A DNA stretch of 38,656 bases from Marinibacterium sp. Its GTDB lineage: Bacteria; Pseudomonadota; Alphaproteobacteria; Rhodobacterales; Rhodobacteraceae. The notes beneath the pieces were generated by a model that did no database searches, was not told where the DNA came from, and was given only the letters and a program-made list of their open reading frames with translations. Shown piece after piece: positions 31,905-38,656 of this stretch; positions within the stretch are counted from its first letter, which is position 1, and each line of letters opens with the position of its first letter. The position numbers and the translations under genes are program-made. The DNA is taken from positions 1 to 38,656 of the forward strand of contig JAOXSC010000051.1 of assembly GCA_025800215.1 (NCBI GenBank), given 5' to 3'.

Positions 31905-33866
31905 ATGATTACCGAACTTGGTCACTTCGCCCTTATCCTGGCCTTTCTGGTCGCGATTGTTCAAACCGTGGTCCCGCTTGTGGGGGCCGCGAAACGCTGG
32001 CCGGGCTGGATGGCGGCGGCCGAGCCTGCGGCCAGCGCGCAGTTCCTGCTGACGCTGACCGCCTTTGGTGCGCTGACCTGGGCCTTTGTCACATCCGATT
32101 TCAGCCTGCAGCTGGTGGTGGCCAACAGCCATTCGGCCAAGCCGATGCTCTACAAGATCTCGGGCACCTGGGGGAATCACGAAGGGTCGATGCTGCTGTG
32201 GGTGCTGATCGTCAGCCTTTTTGGCGCCATGGCCGCGTGGTTCGGGGGCAACCTGCCGCCGACGCTGAAGGCGCGGGTGCTGGCGGTGCAGGGCGCGATC
32301 GGGGTGGCGTTCTTTGCCTTCATCCTGTTCACGTCGAACCCGTTTCTGCGTCTGGCGGTGCCGCCCTTTGACGGGCAGGATCTGAACCCGCTGCTGCAGG
32401 ATCCCGGTTTGGCCTTTCACCCGCCGTTCCTGTATCTTGGCTATGTGGGGCTGAGCATGGCGTTTTCCTTTGCCGTGGCCGCCCTGATCGAAGGGCGTGT
32501 GGATGCGGCCTGGGGCCGGTGGGTGCGGCCCTGGACGCTGGCGGCCTGGATCTTTCTGACCATCGGCATCGCGCTTGGGTCGTGGTGGGCCTATTACGAG
32601 CTGGGCTGGGGCGGCTTCTGGTTCTGGGATCCGGTGGAAAACGCATCCTTCATGCCCTGGCTTCTGGCGGCGGCGCTGCTGCATTCGGCCATCGTGGTCG
32701 AAAAGCGCGAATCCCTGAAAAGCTGGACCATCCTGCTGGCGATCCTGGCCTTCGGCTTTTCGCTGGTGGGCACGTTCATCGTGCGCTCGGGCCTGCTGAC
32801 ATCGGTGCATGCCTTTGCCAATGACCCCGAACGGGGCGTGTTCATCCTGATCATCATGGGCTTTTTCACCGGCGGCGCGCTGACCCTGTTTGCCGCCCGC
32901 GCCCAGGCGATGGAGGCCAAGGGCGTCTTTGGCATGATCAGCCGCGAAAGCGCGCTGGTGGCCAACAACATCCTGCTGGCCGTGGGCTGCTTTGTGGTCT
33001 TTGTCGGCACGCTCTGGCCGGTGGTGGCCGAGATGCTGTTTGATCGCAAGCTGAGCGTCGGCCCGCCCTTCTTCGACATGGCCTTCACCCCCTTTGTGAT
33101 CGTGCTGGCGCTGATCCTGCCCATCGGGTCCATGCTGCCGTGGAAACGTGGCGTGCTGGGGCGTGTCACCCGGCGGCTACTGCCCGCATTCGGTCTGGCG
33201 CTGGCGCTTGGGGGGCTGGTCTGGGCGACGCAGACCGGGCGCAGCGCGCTTGGGCCCTTGGGCGTATTCCTGGGCACATGGGTCGTGGCCGGCGCGCTTG
33301 TCGATCTGTGGAGCCGCACCGGGTCGGCCGGTGCCCGCCGCCTGCTGCGGCTGCCGCGCGCCGACTGGGGCAAGGCGGTGGCGCATGCGGGGCTGGGGGT
33401 CACGATCTTTGCCATCTGCGGGCTGATCGCCTGGCAGGACGAAGACATCCGCGTGGCCCAACCGGGCGCGCCGTTTCAGGTGGGCGCCTATACGCTGGTG
33501 CTGGATGACGTGGTGCAGGTCGAAGGGCCGAACTACCTGTCCACCATGGGCCATATCCGCGCCGAAAAGAACGGCCGGTTTGTCGCCGACCTGTTCCCGG
33601 AAAAGCGGATCTATCCGGTGGCGCAGATGCCCACGACCGAGGCCGCAATCGACTATCGCATGGCGCGGGATCTTTACGTGGTGATCGGCGATCAGCAGGC
33701 GGACGGGGGCTGGACGGTGCGCACCTATATCAAACCCTTTGCCAACTGGATCTGGACCGGCTGCATCCTGATGGCGCTTGGCGGGGTCCTCAGCCTCAGT
33801 GACCGGCGGTTCCGGGTGGCCGCAGGGGCGCGCCGCGCTCCGGCCGCGGGGGTGCCTGCGGAATGA
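31905..33866 (+). CDS. ccmF: Haem lyase subunit CcmF
   Basis: This is a 653-residue inner-membrane protein with many spans. The haem-handling WWD domain lies at about residues 233-251 (ELGWGGFWFWDPVENASFMP, W). Further conserved segments are SGTWGNHEGSMLLWVL near residue 85, LAFHPPFLYLGYVGLSM, and GTFIVRSGLLTSVHAFANDP. A large periplasmic domain near the C-terminus holds QVEGPNYLSTMGHIRAEKNG. CcmF with CcmH attaches haem from CcmE to apocytochrome c. Its stop overlaps the ccmH start (ATGA). No strong ribosome site was seen before the ATG, so a different start cannot be ruled out. Confidence 0.95.
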   Translation: MITELGHFALILAFLVAIVQTVVPLVGAAKRWPGWMAAAEPAASAQFLLTLTAFGALTWAFVTSDFSLQLVVANSHSAKPMLYKISGTWGNHEGSMLLWVLIVSLFGAMAAWFGGNLPPTLKARVLAVQGAIGVAFFAFILFTSNPFLRLAVPPFDGQDLNPLLQDPGLAFHPPFLYLGYVGLSMAFSFAVAALIEGRVDAAWGRWVRPWTLAAWIFLTIGIALGSWWAYYELGWGGFWFWDPVENASFMPWLLAAALLHSAIVVEKRESLKSWTILLAILAFGFSLVGTFIVRSGLLTSVHAFANDPERGVFILIIMGFFTGGALTLFAARAQAMEAKGVFGMISRESALVANNILLAVGCFVVFVGTLWPVVAEMLFDRKLSVGPPFFDMAFTPFVIVLALILPIGSMLPWKRGVLGRVTRRLLPAFGLALALGGLVWATQTGRSALGPLGVFLGTWVVAGALVDLWSRTGSAGARRLLRLPRADWGKAVAHAGLGVTIFAICGLIAWQDEDIRVAQPGAPFQVGAYTLVLDDVVQVEGPNYLSTMGHIRAEKNGRFVADLFPEKRIYPVAQMPTTEAAIDYRMARDLYVVIGDQQADGGWTVRTYIKPFANWIWTGCILMALGGVLSLSDRRFRVAAGARRAPAAGVPAE

Positions 33867-34318
33867 AACGTCTGATCATGATCCTGATGTTGCTGGCCAC
33901 GCCGCTGCTGGCGGTGCAACCCGACGAGGTGCTGGAGGATCCCGCGCTCGAATCCCGGGCCCGTGAGCTGAGCAAGGATCTGCGCTGTCTGGTCTGCCGC
34001 AACGAAAACATCGACGAAAGCAATGCCGATCTGGCCCGCGATCTGCGCCTTCTGGTGCGCGAACGGCTGGTGGCGGGCGACAGCAATGACGAGGTCATTG
34101 ATTTTGTCGTCGACCGCTATGGCGAATATGTGCTGCTGCGCCCGGTCTTCAGCGGGTCGAACTGGCTGCTCTGGGCGGCGGGGCCGCTGATGCTGCTGGT
34201 GGCGGGGGGCATCGGCTATGGCTTCCTGCGCGGGCGTGCCCGCGCCAGCAGCCCCACCGAAGCCGCGCTCAGCCCTGAAGAGCAGGCCCGGTTGCAAGAG
34301 ATCCTCAGGGACGAATAG
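33863..34318 (+). CDS. ccmH: Cytochrome c maturation protein CcmH
   Basis: This is a 151-residue membrane-anchored thioredoxin-like reductant. The signal peptide MKRLIMILMLLATPLLAVQP is followed by the redox motif LRCLVCRNENI (Cys42, Cys45), then the three-helix domain ending FVVDRYGEYVLLRP. One membrane span lies at about residues 96-116 (NWLLWAAGPLMLLVAGGIGY, GF), with a short charged tail. CcmH reduces apocytochrome c CxxCH motifs and works with CcmF. It is the short CcmH/CycL type; the CcmI part is not in this window. Confidence 0.95.
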   Translation: MKRLIMILMLLATPLLAVQPDEVLEDPALESRARELSKDLRCLVCRNENIDESNADLARDLRLLVRERLVAGDSNDEVIDFVVDRYGEYVLLRPVFSGSNWLLWAAGPLMLLVAGGIGYGFLRGRARASSPTEAALSPEEQARLQEILRDE

Positions 34319-34396
34319 CGGCGGATAGCGGTTTCCCCCGGCGCGCGCGCCCCCTAGGATGCCCTGGAAGGGGCCGTGGCGGCCAAGGAGGCGGAC

Positions 34397-35170
34397 ATGC
34401 AATACGACACCATCATCTATCAGGTCAGCGACGGGATCGCGCAGATTACGCTCAACCGGCCTGACAAGATGAATGCGCTGACCACGCAGATGCGGGCCGA
34501 ACTGGCCCATGCGGTGACCCGTGGCGGCCAGGACGCGCGCGTGGTGGTGATGACCGGTGCGGGGAAGGCCTTTTGCACCGGGCAGGATCTGGGCGATGGC
34601 GGCGGCGGGGCGATTGATCTGGAACGCACGCTGCGCGACGAATACGCGCCCATCATCGACGCCATCGTGAACTGCCCGGTGCCCACCATTGCCGCCGTGA
34701 ACGGGCCCGCGGCCGGTGCGGGTGCCAATCTGGCGCTGGCCGCAGATGTGGTGATCGCCACCGAAAGCGCCTATTTCCTGCAGGCCTTTGCCCGGATCGG
34801 CCTGCTGCCGGACGCGGGCGGCACCTATGCGATGCCGCGCAGCATGGGCATGGCCAAGGCGATGGGGGCGGCTCTCTTTGCCGACAAGATCAGCGCCCGT
34901 CAGGCCGATGATTGGGGCATGATCTGGGAAGCGGTGGCCGATGACGCCTTTGCCGACACCTGGCAGGCGCGTGCGCGCTATCTGGCCAATGGGCCGACGC
35001 TGGCCTTTCGCGCCATCAAGGACACCATCCGCGCCAGCTGGCAGAATAGCCAGGAAGATCAGTTCATGCTCGAAGCCAAACGTCAGGGCGAGGCCGCGCG
35101 CAGCCGCGATTTCAAGGAAGGCGTGATGGCCTTCATGGAAAAGCGGCCTGCGCGGTTCGAAGGGCGCTAA
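34397..35170 (+). CDS. Enoyl-CoA hydratase/isomerase family protein, PaaG-like
   Basis: This is a 257-residue crotonase-fold protein. The start at 34397 (MQYDTIIYQVSDGIAQITLN) has AAGGAGG about 6 bases upstream. The oxyanion motif is GAGKAFCTGQDLGDGGGG, and NGPAAGAGANLALAADVVIA follows. The two catalytic glutamates of true hydratases are not at their usual positions. LLPDAGGTY instead keeps the aspartate used by isomerases such as 1,2-epoxyphenylacetyl-CoA isomerase PaaG, so isomerase activity is more likely than hydration. No other paa gene is nearby. It converges with the DUF2087 gene, with stops overlapping by 4 bases. Confidence 0.83.
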   Translation: MQYDTIIYQVSDGIAQITLNRPDKMNALTTQMRAELAHAVTRGGQDARVVVMTGAGKAFCTGQDLGDGGGGAIDLERTLRDEYAPIIDAIVNCPVPTIAAVNGPAAGAGANLALAADVVIATESAYFLQAFARIGLLPDAGGTYAMPRSMGMAKAMGAALFADKISARQADDWGMIWEAVADDAFADTWQARARYLANGPTLAFRAIKDTIRASWQNSQEDQFMLEAKRQGEAARSRDFKEGVMAFMEKRPARFEGR

Positions 35171-35697
35171 GCCCCCGCAGGCGGCACCGGGATGGTGCGG
35201 ATCAGGTCGCGCGCGTCAGGCGGCGGGGCCTGTTCCAGACGGCGATAGATGCGCCCATCCACGGTGCGCGTCACCAGCTTGTGTTCAACCAGCCCCCGGC
35301 GCAGCTGCACGTGATCGCCAAACAGGTTGCCATCCCGTAGGATGTCATTCACCTGCGGTTCGCTCAGATCCTGCCGGGCGGGCAGGCGGGCCCAGAACAC
35401 CCAGCAGCACAGACCCTGCACCGCCGTCTGCGACGGCCAGCGGATCATCCGCCCCTGCGCGTCAAACACCTGGCGCGCACGTTTCAGCGCCCGTGACGGT
35501 TTGACAGGCGGGGCCGGCTGCGCGGCCCTGAGCGTCTGGATATTGCGATGCCCTGCGGCGCGCGCCACCAGCCCCATCATGGCCTGATGGCCGGGCAGGG
35601 CGTCGGTCTCGGACACGGTCTGGGACAGGGATTTGCGCAGGCTTTTGGTAAAGCCGGAAAGATCCGCGATATAAAGCGGCACGTCTTGGCGTGGCAT
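35167..35697 (-). CDS. DUF2087-type protein
   Basis: This is a 176-residue protein starting at 35697 (MPRQDVPLYIADLSGFTKSL). The C-terminal part (ILRDGNLFGDHVQLRRGLVE, then HKLVTRTVDGRIYRRLE) is the pattern of DUF2087, a small winged-helix-like domain often found with transcription regulators. The N-terminal half (GHQAMMGLVARAAGHRNIQT, LR) also recurs in this family. No enzymatic motif, signal peptide or membrane span is seen. Role unknown; nucleic-acid binding is a guess from the fold class. Its TAG stop at 35167-35169 interlocks with the TAA stop of the convergent gene. Confidence 0.75.
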   Translation of the reverse strand: MPRQDVPLYIADLSGFTKSLRKSLSQTVSETDALPGHQAMMGLVARAAGHRNIQTLRAAQPAPPVKPSRALKRARQVFDAQGRMIRWPSQTAVQGLCCWVFWARLPARQDLSEPQVNDILRDGNLFGDHVQLRRGLVEHKLVTRTVDGRIYRRLEQAPPPDARDLIRTIPVPPAGA

Positions 35698-36002
35698 GGT
35701 CTGCCTCCGATCAATCCGCAATGCGCTGGCCCCGGATGGGGGTGTCGATGGTCGCCCTTGTCAACGGCACGGCGGGGTCGGGTGCAGTTGGACGTTGATT
35801 TTCAGCAGGTTCAGCATGGTCAGATGACCGGCGACGCCTCGGTGAACTGCGGACCGTCCCGCAGCCATAGCGCCCCAAGCGCGGGCACGCAAGGGGGCGA
35901 ACGATGGGGGCGGGCGGAATGGCCGACCGTTGCATCCGCGCGAATGGCCGCTTTTGCAATACCGCGATCCCGATCCAGATCAGTCACCGGTTGTGTTTTG
36001 TG
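35698..36002. other. Gene-free stretch
   Basis: These 305 bases lie between two minus-strand genes. No frame has convincing coding character on either strand, and no terminator or strong repeat was seen. The right part should hold the 3' UTR of the small exported protein gene, the left part the promoter of the DUF2087 gene. Confidence 0.5.
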
Positions 36003-36323
36003 CTATTTGCAATTCGCATCGAGCGTGCGCTTCATCGTCCGCAATTGCTTGCGAACGCGATTTTGCCGGGGCAACTGTTCCACTGCCTGCATGTTATTGT
36101 TCCCAGTGTACCAAGCATCGAACAACAAGGACTTCACATCGTCGTCCAGAACAGCATCCGCAACACGATAGGTGCAAAGACAGTCTTGCTGAGACATCCC
36201 GCCGCCGCGCCCTTCGGAGATCATCTTTTTGCAGATTTGGGCCGCCGATGGGGCGGCCTGGGACGGGGCGCCCGACACTGCGACGACAATGAAAACGGGT
36301 GCGGCAAGAACGAATTTGAGCAT
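36003..36323 (-). CDS. Small exported protein with paired cysteines
   Basis: This is a 106-residue protein starting at 36323 (MLKFVLAAPVFIVVAVSGAP), a good Sec signal peptide with cleavage near AAPSA, about residue 24. The mature domain has four cysteines (in AQICKKM, QQDCLCTYR, and DANCK at the end), a pattern suiting two disulphides in the periplasm. Gly- and Asn-rich turns (EGRGGGMSQQ, YTGNNNM) occur between helices. Longer in-frame starts add an untypical Arg-rich leader, so they are rejected. No known family was recognised. It stands alone between genes of unrelated function. Confidence 0.65.
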   Translation of the reverse strand: MLKFVLAAPVFIVVAVSGAPSQAAPSAAQICKKMISEGRGGGMSQQDCLCTYRVADAVLDDDVKSLLFDAWYTGNNNMQAVEQLPRQNRVRKQLRTMKRTLDANCK

Positions 36324-36499
36324 TTCAATAGGCTTTCCACGATGTCTGATTGGACAACCTTTGCGCGACATCACGCGCAGTCGCAAGCCGGTCGTTGACA
36401 TTTCACGTTGCGTGCGCCGAGGCAAATGGGAACCTCCTGCGCAGGCCTGATCGACCCATCCCGCCATCACCCGGTGTCCGGGCCAGGGGCCAATCAGGG

Positions 36500-37525
36500 C
36501 TATGTCTTGGGCCAGGTGTCGGACAGGCGGTAGCCGTCGGGCCAGGGGTCGTCGGGGTCGAGCATGTGTTGGTGGGTGCCGGTGATCCAGGCGCGGCCGG
36601 ACAGTTCGGGCAGGATCGCGGGGCGGCCTGACAGCTTGGTGTCGGCCAGGATGCGGCAGGAAAATTCGCTGTCGATCACCGACCGCGCCAGATAGCGATC
36701 GCCCACCCCCATCAGCCCTTTGGCCCGCAGCACCGCCATGCGCGCCGACGCCCCGGTGCCGCAGGGCGACCGGTCAAGCTTGCCCGGTTTGATCGCCACC
36801 GTGTTGCGCCCGCTCAGCACGGCGCCGTCGCGGGTCAGCGGGCCCGCGATCTGGCAAAAGGAAATATGCCCCCAGTCGAGTGTGGGATGGTCGAACCCCA
36901 GCTGCTCATTCGCCGCATCCGTCAGCCGCGCGCCCATGCGGGCCAGATCTGCGGCTTCGTCCGGGGTCAGGGCAAAGCCCAGATCCTTCGCGTCCACGAT
37001 CACGAAACTGTCGCCGCCAAAGGCGGTGTCGACGCGCAGCGTGCCGATGCCTGCGACTTCGATCCGGGCATCGAGCCGGTCCGCGAAGGACGCGACGTTG
37101 CGGATGGCGATGCGCTCGGCCTTGCCATTGCGGCACTGGGCGGTGGCATGCACCAGTCCGCCCGGCGCTTCGAGCACCAGTTCGGTGTGCGGTTCCTGCA
37201 TGGGCAGGATCCCACTGTCGAGCAGAACCGTCGCCACGCAGATGGAATTCGACCCGGACATGGGCGGCGTGTCTTCGGGCTCCATGATGATCCAGGCGGC
37301 CTGGGCGTCGGGATGGCGCGGCGGCACCAGCAGGTTCACATGGCGAAACACGCCACCGCGCGGTTCGTTCAGCATGAACCGGCGCAGCCCGTCGTCGCGC
37401 GCGATAAAGCTGCGCTGATCCCAGACGGTGTCACCCGGCGGCGGGGCGACGCCGCCGACGATGACATCGCCGACCTCGCCTTCGGCATGGGCGGAAATCA
37501 CGTGGATGGTTTTGGTGCTGCGCAT
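36500..37525 (-). CDS. Proline racemase family protein, probable 4-hydroxyproline epimerase
   Basis: This is a 341-residue cytoplasmic protein starting at 37525 ([20 protein letters not shown]). The two catalytic positions are Ser90 in [15 protein letters not shown] and Cys255 in [16 protein letters not shown]. Proline racemases and many 4-hydroxyproline epimerases have Cys/Cys; a Ser/Cys pair is a known variant. Other signatures are [33 protein letters not shown], and [16 protein letters not shown] at the C-terminus. Such enzymes start trans-4-hydroxy-L-proline breakdown by epimerisation at C2; dehydration of 3-hydroxyproline is the alternative. No hydroxyproline catabolism genes adjoin it. 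It follows gltA but is separated from it by a terminator. Confidence 0.82.
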   Translation of the reverse strand: MRSTKTIHVISAHAEGEVGDVIVGGVAPPPGDTVWDQRSFIARDDGLRRFMLNEPRGGVFRHVNLLVPPRHPDAQAAWIIMEPEDTPPMSGSNSICVATVLLDSGILPMQEPHTELVLEAPGGLVHATAQCRNGKAERIAIRNVASFADRLDARIEVAGIGTLRVDTAFGGDSFVIVDAKDLGFALTPDEAADLARMGARLTDAANEQLGFDHPTLDWGHISFCQIAGPLTRDGAVLSGRNTVAIKPGKLDRSPCGTGASARMAVLRAKGLMGVGDRYLARSVIDSEFSCRILADTKLSGRPAILPELSGRAWITGTHQHMLDPDDPWPDGYRLSDTWPKT

Positions 37526-37569
37526 GGGGCCCCCTGTGCTGTCAGCGCAGCGTGGCCGACAGGCGCGCA

Positions 37570-37602
37570 AAAGAAAACCCCGCCAGCCATGGGCTGACGG
37601 GG
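37570..37602 (-). terminator. Intrinsic terminator of gltA
   Basis: On the minus strand CCCCGTCAGCC pairs with GGCTGGCGGGG (11 bp, one G-U) around a 3-base loop and is followed by TTTTCTT. It begins about 23 bases after the gltA stop codon and ends about 45 bases before the epimerase start. Confidence 0.85.
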
Positions 37603-37624
37603 GTGTTCGTGGTGGAGCCAAACC

Positions 37625-38656
37625 TTAGCGGTTTTCGATGTCCACATAGTTGCGCTCGGTCTCGCCCAGATAGAGCTGACGCGGGCGGCCGATCTTGTTC
37701 TGGGGATCGCCGATCATTTCCTTCCACTGGCTGATCCAGCCCACGGTGCGGCTCAGCGCGAAGATGGGCGTGAACATCGAGGTCGGGAAGCCCATCGCCT
37801 CGAGGATGATGCCGGAATAGAAATCCACGTTCGGGAACAGTTTCTTGTCCGCGAAATAGGGATCGGCCAGGGCGGCGGCCTCAAGCTCCTTGGCGACCTG
37901 AAGGGTGGGGTTGTTGTCCACGCCCAGCAGTTCGAGAACCTCATCGGCCGATTGCTTCATCACCTTCGCGCGCGGGTCGAAGTTCTTGTAGACGCGGTGG
38001 CCAAAGCCCATCAGGCGGAACGGATCGTCCTTGTCCTTGGCGCGGGCGATGAATTCGGGGATGCGGTCGGGCGTGCCAATCTGGCGCAGCATCTCGAGGC
38101 AGGCCTGGTTGGCGCCGCCATGGGCCGGCCCCCACAGGCACGCGATGCCGGCAGCGATACAGGCAAACGGGTTGGCCCCCGACGACGATGCCAGACGCAC
38201 GGTCGATGTCGACGCGTTCTGTTCGTGATCGGCATGCAGGGTAAAGATCCGGTCCATCGCACGGCTGAGGATCGGGTTGACCTCGTATTCCTCGGCGGGG
38301 ACGGCAAAGCACATGCGCAGGAAGTTCGACGCATAGTCGATGTCGTTGCGCGGATACACGAAGGGCTGACCGATGTGATACTTATAGGCCATGGCCGCGA
38401 TGGTCGGCATCTTGGCGATCAAGCGGATCGAGGCAACCTCGCGCTGCCAGGGATCCTGAATGTCGGTCGAATCGTGATAGAAGGCCGACATTGCGCCGAC
38501 AACACCCACCATGATCGCCATCGGATGCGCATCCCGGCGGAAGCCGCGGAAGAAATTGTGCATCTGCTCGTGCAGCATCGTGTGCGTGGTCACGCGGTTC
38601 TCGAAGTCTTCGAGTTGCTCGGCCGTGGGGAGTTCGCCGTAGAGCAAGAGGTAGCA
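37625..38656 (-). CDS. gltA: Citrate synthase (N-terminus outside window)
   Basis: The last 343 residues of a citrate synthase, running off the right edge; the frame continues to the final base ([20 protein letters not shown]). It condenses oxaloacetate and acetyl-CoA, the entry step of the TCA cycle. Active-site segments are [35 protein letters not shown] and [20 protein letters not shown], which hold the catalytic histidines, and [20 protein letters not shown] with the catalytic aspartate. The end NYVDIENR is typical for the alphaproteobacterial type II enzyme. About 85-90 N-terminal residues, if like relatives, lie beyond the window. Confidence 0.96.
   Translation of the reverse strand, partial: CYLLLYGELPTAEQLEDFENRVTTHTMLHEQMHNFFRGFRRDAHPMAIMVGVVGAMSAFYHDSTDIQDPWQREVASIRLIAKMPTIAAMAYKYHIGQPFVYPRNDIDYASNFLRMCFAVPAEEYEVNPILSRAMDRIFTLHADHEQNASTSTVRLASSSGANPFACIAAGIACLWGPAHGGANQACLEMLRQIGTPDRIPEFIARAKDKDDPFRLMGFGHRVYKNFDPRAKVMKQSADEVLELLGVDNNPTLQVAKELEAAALADPYFADKKLFPNVDFYSGIILEAMGFPTSMFTPIFALSRTVGWISQWKEMIGDPQNKIGRPRQLYLGETERNYVDIENR

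Overview
The window reads as chromosome from a high-GC alphaproteobacterium of the Rhodobacteraceae (roseobacter group). This rests on the argC-ccmE-(lysis pair)-ccmF-ccmH block, the zapA/upstream coiled-coil pair divergent from tkt, the bolA-grxD-purL neighbourhood, an rfbCBDA rhamnose operon, a fused indolepyruvate ferredoxin oxidoreductase, and the character of the proteins. Species cannot be named from sequence reading alone. Both ends cut genes: a Hint-domain protein on the left (5' end missing) and citrate synthase on the right (N-terminus missing).

Layout. 1-2.3 kb is accessory DNA: the end of a Hint-domain protein, a deletion-fused IS3-type transposase remnant, an isolated 3' half of a tRNA-Leu(CAA) that looks like an integration scar, and a visibly AT-richer LysM-like protein gene closed by a strong terminator. 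2.35-3.3 kb holds a Kbp-type BON-LysM protein and a small exported protein. 3.3-6.7 kb is a complete dTDP-L-rhamnose operon (transcribed rfbC-B-D-A). 6.8-9.2 kb has a 47-residue membrane protein, glyceraldehyde-3-phosphate dehydrogenase, and a YedI-family membrane protein, with a paired operator-like inverted repeat between the last two. 9.2-9.6 kb has a small conserved gene that runs into a phased array of palindromes. Transketolase, the ZapA cell-division pair, a D-aminoacylase and an HSL-type esterase follow.

15.4-18.7 kb encodes the Grx4/BolA iron-signalling pair and purL. 18.9-22.3 kb encodes an outer-membrane barrel and a large MscS-type channel. 22.6-27.1 kb has a LysR regulator divergent from indolepyruvate ferredoxin oxidoreductase. 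27.2-34.3 kb is a long rightward run: acyltransferase, murI, argC, ccmE, a muramidase and holin pair, ccmF, ccmH. The muramidase/holin pair resembles the unlinked lysis cassette of Rhodobacterales gene transfer agents. An enoyl-CoA hydratase/isomerase, a DUF2087 protein, a small exported protein, a proline-racemase-family enzyme and gltA complete the window.

Most genes are housekeeping or metabolic. The most notable signals are the 22-bp-phased array of GTCGAC-centred palindromes at 9480-9599 with symmetric compensatory changes, the lysis cassette inside the cytochrome c maturation genes, the LacI-type operator pair upstream of gap, the tRNA-Leu 3' scar, and a possible small RNA with an anti-Shine-Dalgarno segment at about 22.5 kb. 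No CRISPR array, rRNA or intact tRNA was seen.
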